DNA of 64,000 nucleotides from Antilocapra americana (taxonomy: Eukaryota > Chordata > Mammalia > Artiodactyla > Antilocapridae): assembly GCA_007570785.1 (NCBI GenBank), contig ML661885.1:18355119-18419118 (forward strand), written 5' to 3'. The notes beneath the pieces were generated by a model. That model searched no databases. It worked only from the letters and a program-made list of their open reading frames with translations, and was not told the origin of the DNA. Of the stretch, positions 23,617-36,590 are shown one piece after another; the first letter of the stretch is position 1; the number at the start of each line of letters is the position of its first letter. Made by a program: the position numbers and the translations under genes.

Positions 23617-25022
23617 AAAAATTCTATCAACAATAAATATCTCAGATAAAAATTTGTTAATGAGAAGGACAGAAACTATCTCTCAGGTCCTTTCCTTGGT
23701 TCAAAATATATTTCTGTTCTCCCACTGCCTACCTTCTATTTTTTTCTGGTAGTTGTACTTCCTGCTAATCATTTTTCCTGATAACTCTCTAAAACGATTT
23801 ACTCAGTTAATCTCTAAATTTGACACCAGAGTTAGCTTGCATCAAAAGAGCTACATTGGTTAAAGGTAAAAAGACCACTTAATTTAACTAGTTTTACTAT
23901 AAGCATGAAGGGGTTGCTTTTTTATTCAAGTCAGACAACCCTTACAGCTAGCCTTCTTCTGTGGGTAGAACTCTTTTTCCACATTCCAGTAACTCCTGGC
24001 TCCCCTTGCTCTTTGGGGGCTAAGTAACAGCTCCCTGCTTCTCAGTTTCTGTTAGTCCTGTTCATACTTTGTAAATAAATTCTTCAGTCAGTCTCATCAA
24101 TTGTCTCATTGAACGTGCTATCTTGTTTTCTGGTAGATCAAATCTCCAACTGTGTGCCAGAAATCAGTCTTTTCTGTATACTGTTTTGTTGAAACCTTAT
24201 GTTGATAACATAATTCCTATTTTATACATAAAGAAACAAAAACTCAGAATGTTTAATAAACTGTCCATGCACTCAACTAATACATAAGATAGTCAAAAAT
24301 TAAATCATAGCCTCTTACTCAAAGTCTAGATTTATTTCCCCTGCTGTTCAGCTTTCTTCTCCTCCCTCCTTAATGGCGTGCCCTTGGTGACATCTACCAG
24401 GGGTTATCCACTGAGAGCCTTCAGCCCATTGTAATGTATTGAAACTGTATCCAGCTAAGTTCATAGGCATATAGAAACAACCTGTGTGTGTCTGACTAAT
24501 AATCATTTATTTTGGCCAAGAATAACTACTGAGCACTAGTAAAGAGCCAAATTTTTCACTGTTACTATCAACCCTATATCTAAGGATTGCCTCCTTATGG
24601 GTCTTTGAAAGCATTAAAATTAGAAGCCTTTTGCCTCTCCTTGACAACACATTAAATAAAAAGGATGGCAAATGGATAGACAGACAACACAAGGTAAGAC
24701 AGCAGACTATTAACAGATTGGGGGCAGGGGGCGGGGGTGGTTTAGAGACAACTGACTGAGATCTAAGTGTTGACCATGCAGAGAACAGCCAGTTCATTCA
24801 CAGCTCAGTGAATTGGTCAGTGGGCAATGCCAGCAGGTGGAATCTAATAAGAGAATGCAGATTCTAGAGTTCCATGGTGCTGTAGGGATTATCTGGGAAG
24901 TGGTCTATGCACAACAAAACTGCAAGTTCTTAGGGATGTGGGGGAAAAAAGAGTACTAGTAAAAATTAGGTGACAATCCAGAATAATACGTACTCTTTAG
25001 ATTTGCTTGGGAGAGTAATTAA
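23617..25022. other. Unassigned sequence, possible LTR remnant
   Basis: About 23,930-24,130 has an LTR-like AATAAA followed by a GT/T-rich end, at low confidence. A G-rich tract at 24,720-24,740 has three G5 runs. No gene is visible. Confidence 0.35.
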
Positions 25023-25226
25023 AACAGCTCAGGTGGTGAAGCATCTGTCTGCAAGACAGGAGACCTGGATTCCATCTCTGGGTCAAGAAGACAGCTAGAG
25101 AAGGGAATGGCAACCCACTCCAGTCTTCTTGCCTGGAGAGTTCCATGGACAGAGGAGCCTGGTGGACTGCAGTCCATGGGGTCAAAAGAGTTGGACATGA
25201 CTGAGCGACTAACATTTTCACTTTCT
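25023..25226 (+). repeat. Bov-tA SINE
   Basis: Lacks the first bases of the head; the body and the tail 'gactgagcgactaacatttt' are clear. Confidence 0.9.
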
Positions 25227-25731
25227 TCATATAATATATGCATCTTAGTGCAAAGTATACGGGTCGCATAATGAAAGACAAGGGGAAAGATGCTCATAAC
25301 TATGGATCTGATAAGATAGCTTCAAAAGGTAGGTTGGATCTAAGATATAGGCCAGTGAATAGCAGAGATCTTAAGTGGAATTAAAAAAAACAAACCTGGA
25401 AATTAGGCATCAACTATTATCATGGCTCAAGTTTAAGCACCTATCCTACAAACACTTGTGTTCCTTCAAAATTGCAACAGAAGAATGATACATGCTAACA
25501 ACCCTTCCCAGACCTCTCTCTACAGGCATTCTGGTTTCCTCTGAAAAATTCTAAATTTATGATACAAATTAGACTTGTTTTTTCCATAATTGACCTGCGA
25601 TCCAGACTTACTGTTTCTTTTTCATAAAAACCCTTATTTTGAAATTTCAGGTGTTATAAAATCTATGTTGTAATTATTCCTGAGATAAGGACTTTTATGT
25701 TTAATGTTTTCTCCTCAAGATGTTTGTTAAT
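25227..25731. other. Unassigned sequence
   Basis: No gene or repeat recognised. Confidence 0.4.
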
Positions 25732-25744
25732 CTAAGTAATCTTT

Positions 25745-26021
25745 CTTTTTTTTATTTATTTTTTTTTATTGTTTTTGCCATACAATGTCATGATATCACC
25801 ATGGGTTTACATATGCTTCCCCTCCGGAACCCCCCCCCTCCCCCCCCCCCCCCCCCCTCCGGGAAATCTTGCTGCACCAGCCCCGAGCATCAATCCTGGG
25901 CTGGCGATTGATTAGACATATGATAATTAACTTGTTTCAATGCCCTTCTCCCATATCATCCCACCCTTACCCTCATCCACAAAGTCCACGAGTCTATTCT
26001 ATACCATCTGCGTTCCTTTTG
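25745..26021 (-). mobile_element. Young 5'-truncated L1 with C-rich tract
   Basis: A 277-bp minus-strand L1 3' end. The plus-strand left edge is the poly-T complement of the tail, followed by reversed 3' UTR blocks ('accagccccgagcatcaatc', 'ggctggcgattgattagaca', 'catatgataattaacttgtt'). CTAAGTAATCTTT flanks it perfectly at 25,732-25,744 and 26,022-26,034. Internally, runs of 9 and 18 C's interrupted by single T's occupy about 25,830-25,860. Confidence 0.9.
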
Positions 26022-26034
26022 CTAAGTAATCTTT

Positions 26035-27684
26035 AATTGGTTAAGTATTTTAGAGTTTTCAGAAGTACTCCCGTGAGTTGTGGAACATTCATTGTAACCA
26101 TTAACAACACAAAGAAGATAAGTTTTGTTCTGTTTGTAGAGGACAATTGCTTTCTAGAAACTTTTAAGGAAAAAGGCAGAGATAACAGAAGTTTGAAGAC
26201 TGTGCTTCCATTCATGCTTCTGTAGGAATTATTAGTCTCTCATATCAGAGTCAGAAAATTCAATTGAGTTCAGATAAACTATTGTTTGTAATTATTTAAG
26301 TTATTTAATTTTCTAAATTAATTTGTACATTTAATAGAATTCTTAATCTTAAATAACCTCAAATAGATCTTTTTCTTAGAACATGACAGAAATTGATAGC
26401 AAGATTAATCTAGAAAAGAGGCAAGAATATTCTAAAATGATGAAAAACGGAGTAAATATATACAAATATATAAACTATTACAATTCATCAAGATTAAAGC
26501 AAGGTTTAAAATATTTTTTTAATTGTTAAAAAGATTAAATCAAGGCTAATTAAATACAATTCCATTTGAGATAGGTGTACAAACTTTTATACAATGTACA
26601 AACTAAAAAAATTAAATAATACTAACATACATGTTCATATACATATTCTATATAACTACATGTATGTGAATATAAATATATACATATATAATTATAGGAA
26701 GTGTCATTAAATATTAAATAAGGATGTTCGGATCATTTAATAACATTCAGAAAAAAGTGTAGTCCAATACAACAAACAATATTCTATAAATGCTAACTTA
26801 AAATGTTCAGTTAAAAACTGCAGTAAATTAGCCAAGCAATTACAAAGCTACCAAACATAATTTAATATTTATAAAACTCTGGAGGGCCAGAATTTTTTAA
26901 TGTGATATTACAAATAAAATCACAATGGACTATATTAACAAATTTGACCATTCAAAACTGCTGAAGAGTAACAATTTAAATTTTTTTTAAATGCAGAGAA
27001 CAAGGAATATTTATAGTAAATGTTAATATAATGTAAAGCATTCTTATAAAGGGAAAAAATAAGAAATACAGACAAAGGATATTGTATGTAATTCAGACAA
27101 AAGCAAATATCTTTTAGAAATTAAAAATTAGAGATAAATAATCATGATATATTCTAACCAAAGAAATTCAAACTAAAATAGCAGTGAGATATTTTTACTT
27201 ATTAAAGTAGGGGATATTTTAAAAGTTTATTTTGACTTAATGTTAGTATTACTCATATTCTTGGTGCCTTTTTAAGTTGATAAAAATCAACTTTAATCAA
27301 TCAGTAAAAAAACAGATATACCTTCCAAAACTTAATTTACTTCTGATTGAAAATCAGATCACTTGAAACTTTAAGCATATGGGTATTCTCTGATTCCAAA
27401 AAAATACACAGTCTTTAGAGAAAAACTTTAAAAAAGCAAAGAATAAAAAGAAAAAGCATTAGTAATTACCTATAACCCTACATACAAAATTAACCATAAT
27501 AATTGATAAAATTTCCTTGGTAGTTTCATACATATACAAAGTTGAGCTCTTAATATATCTATGTGTACTTGTAATTAAGTTTTTGCTTTGCTTTTTCATT
27601 TTAGAATTATTAAAGAATGTTGGGAAGAATCATTTTAATACTGCACAATCCTCCATTGTACTTCCATGAGAAAGTGTAAGTAGA
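26035..27684. other. Very AT-rich sequence, possible old L1 remnants
   Basis: No gene. Patches such as 'attcaaactaaaatagcagt' near 27,166 recall old L1 sequence, but not securely. Confidence 0.35.
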
Positions 27685-27911
27685 GTGAGTTTGTCATTTC
27701 CTTCTCCAGGGAATCTTCCCAACCCAGGGATTGAACCCAGGTCTCCCATATTACAGGCAGATTCTTTACCAGCTGAGCCACAGGGGAAGCCTAAGAATAC
27801 TGGAGTGGGTAGCCGATCCCTTCTCCAGGGGATCTTCCCAACCCAGGAATCAAACCAGGGTCTCCTGCATTGCAGGCAGATTTTTTGCCAACTGAGCTAT
27901 CAGGGAAGCCC
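27685..27911 (-). repeat. Bov-tA dimeric SINE, minus strand
   Basis: Two reversed heads lie in tandem: one ends at 'gccacaggggaagcc' near 27,791 and the other at 'agctatcagggaagccc' near 27,911. This is the same dimeric subtype as at 3,113-3,430. The overlapping 124-codon frame is SINE-derived. Confidence 0.88.
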
Positions 27912-28450
27912 TAATACTTCCATGCCCTGTACCTCCATGCCACGTCTTATTTCCTTATGTCTTTATTATAGGACACTGAGACAGTCTTCAGGTTTCAAAA
28001 CAATAATGCTGTCTATAACAGCAAAAGTTCAGAATCCATCTAAAACTTTAACAATATGAAGAGTTAGAATACATCTAGCCATAAAATTAATAACATTTCT
28101 ACAATAGAATGGAAATACGCTTCTGATACAATGTCTATTTATCTACTTGCAATGCTGAGTTTAGCCCTGCTAAGAAACTTTGCCTGCTACCTTACATTGT
28201 TCCAGAATTAAATGTTCATCTCACTCCTATTTAATAGGTAGAAATTCCAGTCTTGTTCATGCTCTGTATCTCAAGTTCTACAGCGCCTCTTCTTCAAGCG
28301 CATTGTGAGTACCCAAGATATATTAGTTATATAATTGAGCAAATTGCTAATGAAAAGACTAAACAGAGTAACAAAGCTTTGCTCACATTCTTTTATCTCT
28401 TTTTCTTCCAGTTAGTTGTCTTCCTTTCTCTTGTTGGTATTTAGACATTC
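27912..28450. other. Unassigned sequence
   Basis: No gene or repeat recognised; old L1 is possible around 28,060-28,120. Confidence 0.35.
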
Positions 28451-28470
28451 TTTAATCCTGGGTTTTTTGG

Positions 28471-28638
28471 TTTGTGTATGTGTATGTGGTCAGTCTCTCA
28501 GTCATGTCTGACTTTTGAGACATGGGATTCTCTAGGCAAGAATACTAGAGTGGGTTGCCATTTCCTGCTCCAGGGGATCTTCCTGACCCAGAGATTGAAC
28601 CCACATCTCTAGCATCTCCTGCATTGCAGGCAGATTCT
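28471..28638 (-). repeat. Bov-tA SINE, minus strand, with target duplications
   Basis: Flanked by a 20-bp direct repeat differing at three bases (28,451-28,470 and 28,639-28,658). The divergence of the duplications suggests an older insertion than the L1 at 25,745. Confidence 0.88.
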
Positions 28639-28911
28639 CTTAATCTTGGGCTTTTTGGATAAAAACAAATGATTTGCAAAAGATTTGAAAAATATACTAT
28701 CTTCATTCTGTCATGAGGTTACATTTACAGAGCAACCATCTGGGGTGAAGAAGTCAGCCTTATAGATCTATTACTATTTGGTTCCCACTTGTCCTGGCTT
28801 ACAGAATATAAGAGTTAAGCTGAAGAACTAGATTTCCATCTGATGATATCTGTGACAACAGATGGCATTCAGACAAGCTTTTAACGTTAATACCAAATTA
28901 GAATGGAAAAT

Positions 28912-29119
28912 TTGGACTTCCTTGGTGGCTCAGATGGTAAAGAATCCTCCTACATTGCGAGAGACCTGGTTTCAATCCCTGGGTTGGGAAGATTCCCTGG
29001 GGGAGGCCATGGCAATCCACTCCAGTGTACTTGACTGGAGAAGCTCCATGGACAGAGGTGCCTGGCAGGTCCATGGGGTCGCAAAGAGTCGGACATGACT
29101 AAGTGACTAAGCACAGCAC
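28912..29119 (+). repeat. Bov-tA SINE with perfect target duplications
   Basis: AGAATGGAAAAT flanks it at 28,900-28,911 and 29,120-29,131. The whole SINE from head to tail lies between. Confidence 0.93.
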
Positions 29120-30537
29120 AGAATGGAAAATAATGCCTAATATCTTTCTTGGACAGAGAAAATTTACCAAATACAGCTTCTTGACTCTGAAAATTCAACT
29201 TAATTCCAGCAATCTAATACAAGAAATGTTTTTGTCTCTAGCAGTTAGAAAAATACTAAGTCATCTAATTGATTTCATCTATGAATGAAATATGGTTGAA
29301 CATTTAGGAATGCTCCATCTCTGTCTTTCTGTCTGTTTTGTCTAAGTCTCCAGCAAGATGGCTATACTGCACTTCATGAAGCTATACTTTTGCTGCCCAA
29401 ATCGTCCTAAACATCCTGGTTTATTTGGACTGTGCATACAGTCTGACAAAGCATCTCCACTTTGTTTGTAACTGTCAACAGAAAGGAAGCCTTTTGGTCA
29501 CACACGAGGGCACAAGTCACCCAAGTCAAAGGACAAGGGAGAGATGGGATATTTGTTATTCCTACCAGTGATAAAGGGATAGAGCTTTACCATTCTTTCT
29601 CAACAAAAAACAAAAAAAACAAATTATGTATGGCACTGCCTAGCAGACTTTGGAAAAAAGCAGAAAACTTAAAAATGAAGGAAGGTGGAAAACTTATAAA
29701 TATCACTACTTCTGCTGAAGAAATTTTGCTATTTATAACACATTCACAGTTTACATGACTGTGTTACATAAGCCTTGTCTGCCCATTTATGCATGCATGT
29801 AATTTCCTTTCAGGGAAATAGATTCTTCACTTACGGGTGAGACAAGTAAACGCTATTTCTTTTCCTACAAACAAGGCAATGAAAGCTGAAATAAAACAAG
29901 AATTTTTTTAAATTTTGTTTTCTCAGTTCGTGAACACATAGGCATCCACATACATGCATACTACATAATAGTGACAGATATACAGCTTCAGAACACTGGA
30001 AAAATCACGGCATTCTTGGTAGCCCACAGTATACATCACATTCTAACTTTATGCTCTTAAATTAGTCTCATGGAATTAATAGTTAACTGAATGGTCTTAC
30101 ATCATAATTTTGGCCATTAAATATACCATAGAGCTACAAGATTTTTAAATACAGTTTCTCATTCACCATTGTAGCCATATCCAGTTAAAAAATCTGAATC
30201 TGATGCCAACTATGAGAGAAAAATTTAGTTAATTTAAAATTTTGTTTATAGATTATTTCTACCACACATAAAACCAAATTATTCAAGTTTCACATTTTGA
30301 AGTCAACAAGTTTACAGAGTCATAAAATTCTGAATTACATCTCTGTTTTTAAAGATTTTCCTCTTGATTTGGAGTCTGCTTTGATTCTTAAGCGAATCCT
30401 CAGAAGAAAATAGTTTTTGATTTGAAAGATCACTCTTTAGTATAACATACTAAAAATAGAACTTTTCAAATAGAAAACCTATATATACTTACAGCCATCA
30501 AAACGTCCTACAAATTAATAGTGACTAATTAATGTAA

Positions 30538-30755
30538 AGTTTACTGAGTATTTACACAATGCCAGACTCTGCTATTCCACAGAATATTTAAAAGCCATTT
30601 CTTAAGGGATCCCTCCCTGTTATTATAATGTCCACTTTGTAGAAAAGGCAAACTTGGTCTGAAGAGATTAATAACTGGTCTAGGATCACAAAACCATATT
30701 AACTAGAGCTAGAGTTCTAACTCTGTTTTCACTGACTTCAGTGTTTCCACTCTAA
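30538..30755 (-). repeat. MIR SINE, minus strand
   Basis: The plus strand shows the reversed MIR order: 'ttactgagtatttacacaat', then a 'ccactttgtagaaaaggcaa' block and 'agattaataactggtctagg'. Confidence 0.6.
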
Positions 30756-30979
30756 TGTACTTTGCTCTATTGTTTGCTGAATAATAATTGTGTACCTCTG
30801 ACATTTTCTGTTTCCATCATTAGAGGTGCTAGAACACTGTATTTGCTTAGATCCCCATCTTCATGGCAGCCTAAGGAGAGAAAAACAAAGTAATCTTTAA
30901 TTTAACAAATCTGAATAACCAATGTTGAGATCAGTTCTTTTAAATCAAATTTTGATCAAAGCAAATATTCATTTTCTTG

Positions 30980-31100
30980 TTGAACACTTACTGAGCACCT
31001 ACTATTGGCAAAGCATTCTATATACATATAAACACTATAACTTTTAAGGAAGTAAACTATTCATATTACTTCAGCAGAGTACACACCTGTAATAGGTATC
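30980..31100 (-). repeat. Possible MIR SINE, minus strand
   Basis: Begins 'acttactgagcacctactat', the reversed MIR/L2-style 3' end. The remainder is diverged. Confidence 0.4.
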
Positions 31101-31839
31101 ACCAATTTTCACATCACCTGCAACTCTTATGAATAAAGAAAACAAGTAATTTTTAGTGAATGTCTTTTTGAACAAAAACGAATGCAACAGAACTAATAAA
31201 AGCAATCACTGATGACAACATAGAAGTTAAGCATGAAATCCTGTCTATCTCACGAGTAAAAACTAGTCAATTCTCCCATTGAATCATAGATTTATACTTG
31301 ATCTTATACAATAGCATGTAAATGCAATAACCACAATCAGAGAATACAGTCGTGGAAAGCAGAGCACCATCCATAACTCCTGATAATGTCACAGAAACAT
31401 GTGATTCAAATCAGATCCTTTTACATGGAATACTTGGATTTTACTAACTCTGTACATCTTCTACAAACTCATCAGTAAATTCATACCACTGAGAACGGCT
31501 GGGATCTGGACACCGTATCACTGGAGAAGCCTCAGAAATTAAAGCTGCCACAATGAACAGTCTGCTATCAGTATCCTGGGATGTATATCTAACTGATGTG
31601 TTTACCCTGCTTCAGAACAAAATAGCCAGACAAAGTCAGCAGACTTTGGCAAAGGATGCTTTTTCCTTATTTCTTAGCTAGGAGAAAGAAAAGAAGGAAG
31701 AGCAGTTTCTCCTCTATTGATACAGACTATATACTTCTTAGTTTGATTTTAAAAAAAAGAAAAAGAAAAAAAAAAAAGACCAGTTTTTACTAAGGAACTT
31801 CTAGAGAAGCAGCATGACAGGGTTCCAGGGGGACACTGA

Positions 31840-32025
31840 ATCTCATCTCTAGTACTCCTGTGCTCTATCAGCTTGGCCAAGTGACTTCACCCCTCTGCTT
31901 CAATTTCTTTCATCTGCGAAGTGGGGATAATAACCATGTCTACCTCAGGGAGGACCTGAGTGGATGAAAGTGACAATGTAAGTGAAGCCCTTATCATTAC
32001 AATGCACACTCAATTAACATTCACT
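31840..32025 (+). repeat. MIR SINE, plus strand
   Basis: Shows 'ggccaagtgacttcacccct', 'catctgcgaagtggggataa' and 'ctacctcagggaggacctga' in consensus order. Confidence 0.75.
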
Positions 32026-32244
32026 TAGCTTCCCAACTGTCAGCAATGACGAAAATGGTAGCCACGAGTCTCACTGTACCTATGCTTGCCTTGAGAATTC
32101 CTCAGTCTTCCCGTTCTGACCCCTCCCTTCCACTATCTCCTAGCAAGAGTGCTGTTCTATTCCATGTGGAACGTTCCAGCTGAGCCGATTCTCTATGATC
32201 CTCCAAAGAAAGAGAAATAAAGCCAAACTCACAAAGGTATCCTG

Positions 32245-32545
32245 CTGCCTTTTGTGGACATCATGCTAGGTGAAGTAAGGTGGTCACAGAAAGACAAATA
32301 CCACATGATTCCACTTAGGTGAGAGATCTACATGGTCCAATTAATAAAAACAGAATAAAATGGTTGCAGAGGCTTCAGGAACACGGACATGAGGAGTTGG
32401 GTAAAAAGTTTCAGTTATATAAGATTTAAAAACTCTAGAAATTGTAAAATATGGTGCCTATAGTTGAATACTGGACTCTTAAAAAATTTGATAAGAGGGT
32501 ACATCTCATGTTATGTGGGGTTTTTTTAACATAAAAAAATTGGTA
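32245..32545 (+). mobile_element. Old L1 3' UTR fragment
   Basis: Matches the L1MA-type 3' region: 'catgctaggtgaagtaaggt', 'ccacatgattccacttaggt', 'ggttgcagaggcttcaggaa' and 'acatctcatgttatgtgggg'. Non-coding and truncated. Confidence 0.7.
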
Positions 32546-35500
32546 TCCTGAGATGCTGACCTGTGCTAAAAAGGCTACACTTCCTATATATCCATTCATT
32601 TTTACTAAATCCCTAAGAAAGGAGACCCAAAAGATATGTTCAAAACTTACATTACAGTTAGACGTTATCTGACACTTGGAGCCAGATTCTCCCAGTCTGT
32701 CAGCTGCTGTCTGTTAGAGAAATTTTATGCCTGGAAGCAGTTGGGGCACACAATAATTCATAAGTGTGACTTCCAGGAACACCCACTTCACACAATACCA
32801 GCATTAAGCATCCAAACTCCTAAAGCTGTAAAATACAAGGATAATGGCACCAATAGAATGAGGATTTTAAAGGGGATGTGATTTCAAGGATTTCAAAGCT
32901 GTGTTATTTAATCTCATAACCCTCTTGTCTTTTCCCAAATATTAATTTCTCATATTAAGTAGGAGCATCTAAATTGGTATCATGGGATCTGAGAGAAGAA
33001 TTTGTGTTTCTCCTAAACATAAATAGTAACACTGTGGACTATTATAAAAATAAAAAGGGGTGGCAAGGAAGGACTAACATTCTCAGGAATTGTAAATACA
33101 TAGCAGAATGATTACAAGTTTGTGTCATGCATTCTGTCATTTCTAGTCACACACAGATAAGACTTCCCATACGGAAAAAAAAATTGATGAGCATATAAGC
33201 TCACAATTTCAGTCCTGAATTTAGTCAGGGAGTACCTTCACTGGCCTCACAAAATAAGAGAGAAACAGCCACATCCTTCAAACGAAGACCGTGTTGATTA
33301 AACACTTAAAACGGGACAGAGCCAGGGAGTGATGGATTTTAAGTGGACCAATTCAAGCCCTTTCTTGGCAGGCTATTTCTTTATCCTTGAATAAAAGCAT
33401 AAATGTGAGAAAACAAAAACCTTAAAGATTTTGAATCTCTTAACTAATATGCAGGCATCCTGTGAAATTTTTCAGAGTTCTTCATAATACTGGCCATTTT
33501 AGTTTTTAACTATTCTAGAGTGTGTTTCTTTAACTGACATGATTTTTGCTGGATATCAACTTTGAAAGTATTTAAGAAATAGAAAGAGATAAATAAAAAT
33601 ATTTTTTAACCTCAAGATCTAAGAGAAAATTCTTACAAATACTGTATCAGCATTCTTGATGATGTTTTAAAATAGATATGTACATTTAGGGACCTATCAA
33701 GCACTTAATAAAAGATGACTTCTCAAGGCAATTTGCAAACCTTGGTTTCATCGAGATATATGTCAGTATAAATCAAGAACCTTCAGTTCACCGTTTTTCT
33801 AAACAAGTATGCCATAATCTTTGCTAGCTCTGTTTCCGTGAGACCATCATAAATCTGCCATATTGCACTGTCTCCTCAGACCACAGTCACAGATCCAAAT
33901 ACTTGAACAGAGTGAACTACACCTTTGGCAAGTCTATATCAGAGTTAGTAATCTCCCTCACCTGTGGTACATGTTTCATTTTTAACAAAGTCTTCCTAGA
34001 AATGTACCCATCGTGCTTCAACTCTATCCATTATTATCATACTCTATGGAAAACTACCTTTTTCTGTCAGCCTAGCAACACGAAATAGGAATGGACACTG
34101 CCTTTTAATGTCTGTACATAAACGGTTTGCATACAATGGCTACTAAATTAGCCAGGGTGGACTTGGGTGGATTGAATGCAAACATAGATTCAATTGGTAT
34201 AAAACATTTTTCTCAGTTTGTCACTGCTGATGTTTAATTTGCTTTGATCTAAAACTGCTAATATTAACCAAGAGGAAGGGACAACTAAGATCCATTATTT
34301 CTAATACTGAAGGTGTCTACTTAAAAAAAAAAGTAAAATAAAAACTGAAATGATTTAATTTTCAGTTTTCAAATTTAAAATGGTATATTAAAGTCAGAAA
34401 AAAATGTTTAAACCTTTCCCTTTCTGGAATTCCAGTTTATAGTTTTGTATTTATTGAATGCATTCATAGGCTCCCTTAGGATGTGAAATGTATGGAAATA
34501 TATGTGCATTACTAAAGAAAGAACTAAATTTATTCTTTCCCTACATCATGCTCTTCTTTGCAGTGGAGGTTTTTAATTCAATACAGAGCTAGAATGAGAT
34601 GGAGCCAATTTCCTGGTCTATATGTGTGACAAATGCTAAAAGTGGCACAAGATTAACAAATTAGTTGAAGTATAGATCTTAAAAGATTTTTTTCTGTGTG
34701 TCTAAATCAAAATTCATACTTTATTTGAAACGAAGCCTTCTTTAGAATTCAAGAATGACCAAAGATCTTTTATTTCTCTGTATTTAAGATAAAAAGAGAG
34801 GATGTATGACAACATGCTAGTAATTTTTTAAAGCAAATTGTATTTGTGAGAAAGCTTACAAAGATTTTATATTTGGAGTATAAAATTATATTCATTGAAA
34901 CATTAACTCCAATGTATGATTTAGCACAACAAAAATAAAAATTACTTTCAAAATAAATAGTTATTCCTAAAATAAAAGCATAAAATGAATTACAGAGGTA
35001 AAATTTATTTACTTCTGTATTTTTAGGTAAAAATAATTTTTAAAATATCAGGTCCCAGATAAATACATTTACTATTCTAGTAGCATTTCTTATTTTTTGA
35101 TGTTAAATGAAAACTATCAAAGCTTAGCTATTTCACCTAACTTCAGAATCATGTACTTGATATATATCTAACACCAAACAATAAAAACATCTGTGACAAT
35201 AAAAGCATGGAACAGTTGTGGAATTGTTTAATTTAGGAGAAAATAGCTATGTTTGATAATCACATGTGCATGAATGGATTTCTCCTCTTTGTCAAGAAAG
35301 TTATATTTTGCAAATGGCCTTTTGTTTTTCTGAAAGGAATCAACTTATTATGTGAAAGGGATTTTTAAAAGGTATTCTGAAATACGTGTTTTGGATTGAG
35401 CTCACTCACTGAGGTTGAAAGCCTTGTCACACAGTCCACCTGTTTTGCTTGGGCTTAAATTATATAAAAAAAATACAGCATCTTAAAGCAAGCCCAGTCT

Positions 35501-36119
35501 TACTTGTTGTACCCAAACATGATAACATGCTTAAAATTCAAGAAGAGTTCTATGCAGGTTGTATGTCTCGGTCACCCAATCTCCTTTCACATATCTGTTC
35601 ATGTTGACAGACTATGTCATAATACATCAGCAGAAAGATCAGCACAGAAGAACAAAATTTCATCACCTGACAGCAAGAGGAAAACTGATTTTCAGTATTA
35701 AATTAGTAAAAATATACCATTACCTCACTTCCAATAAGTCTACTACCTTTAAAAAAGGTGTCTGCTATAATCAGAAATGTATGCAACAGCTATTAGGTTC
35801 ATTTATTTCTTTGGTATCACCTTTTGATGGACAGCCTATTTTCATTTTATCTTTTATAAGTTGTTTTATTTGCCATATCTTGGGAGCAACTTAGAGAATC
35901 AAAGAAATACTATTTATTCCTGAGACGTGTAGTATTACATATGTAAAAATATATATATCTGCCAAATGTTTGGAGGACACTTTATCCAAGACTAATCAGG
36001 AGCAGAAACTTACTGACGATTGAAATGGAAATGGGTATTTTAGCTTCTGAGAAAAGTTGAGTATCTTTTTCATAGAATATCTCCCTCTGTTTGGATTTCA
36101 AGAGAAATTTAGCAATACC
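32546..36119. other. AT-rich non-repetitive sequence, start of repeat-poor block
   Basis: I see no SINE, LINE, LTR or gene. Small frames at 32,636-32,881 and 35,559-35,894 are unrecognised. The lack of repeats, unlike the first 29 kb, is the main feature. Confidence 0.5.
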
Positions 36120-36590
36120 TGTAATAAATAATGTCTTTTGCAGCCCTGGGCATCATCTGCCACTTAGGCTTTTAATTCTGCCCCTGTTTGAATGCCCTAC
36201 AACATATGCACTTCTCTTTTGTCTATTATCCTAGAGTTGTGCTATTCCCAAATATTGACATCATCTACTTTTATCAGCATTAACTGCTCTGAAGCTTCCC
36301 AGGCTCATGCTCGGCTCTATTTCTTCCTATTGATTATCTTCCTCACTCCAGCAGGTAGCTAGCCAGCGAGGCTGTCCTGAGAAATAGCTTCCAATGACTT
36401 TATACGCACAATTTACACGGAATTGTTTAAAGAAGATATTAGCCTCAATACAAATCAGTGAACCTCATTTAGTCAATACCGCACAATTCCGCTGTTGGCA
36501 CCCTGTCACATGTTCGACTTTACAGTCAGCTGCTGCACCCAATCTCCACATTAGCCATAGTATTTAGTTTCATATTAAAATGAAGACGGG
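36120..36590. promoter_or_regulatory. Candidate conserved non-coding element
   Basis: This stretch is of more balanced composition than its AT-rich neighbours and has no repeats. It contains an inverted pair of SOX-like cores, ACAATT at 36,408-36,413 and AATTGT at 36,421-36,426, 7 bp apart, and a further 'gcacaattccgc' near 36,481. It looks like a developmental enhancer; I have no alignment to prove conservation. Confidence 0.35.

Larger units (their letters stand above)
29132..32244. other. Sequence with only ancient repeats
   Basis: Recent SINEs stop here. MIR copies at about 30,538-30,755, 30,980-31,100 and 31,840-32,025 are the only repeats I can place. A 98-codon plus-strand frame at 29,462-29,758 has no recognisable domain. 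Confidence 0.45.

Noticed and set aside
24720..24740. G-rich tract as a G-quadruplex
   Set aside because: Only three G5 runs plus GG are visible; a fourth run of at least three is lacking, so evidence is thin.
1735..29119. Repeated blocks that might suggest a CRISPR or tandem array
   Set aside because: The repeats are dispersed SINEs in both orientations with variable spacing and target duplications, so they are retrotransposons in a mammalian genome.
29462..29758. 98-codon plus-strand frame as a gene
   Set aside because: No domain, no splice context and no composition change; a frame this size can arise by chance.
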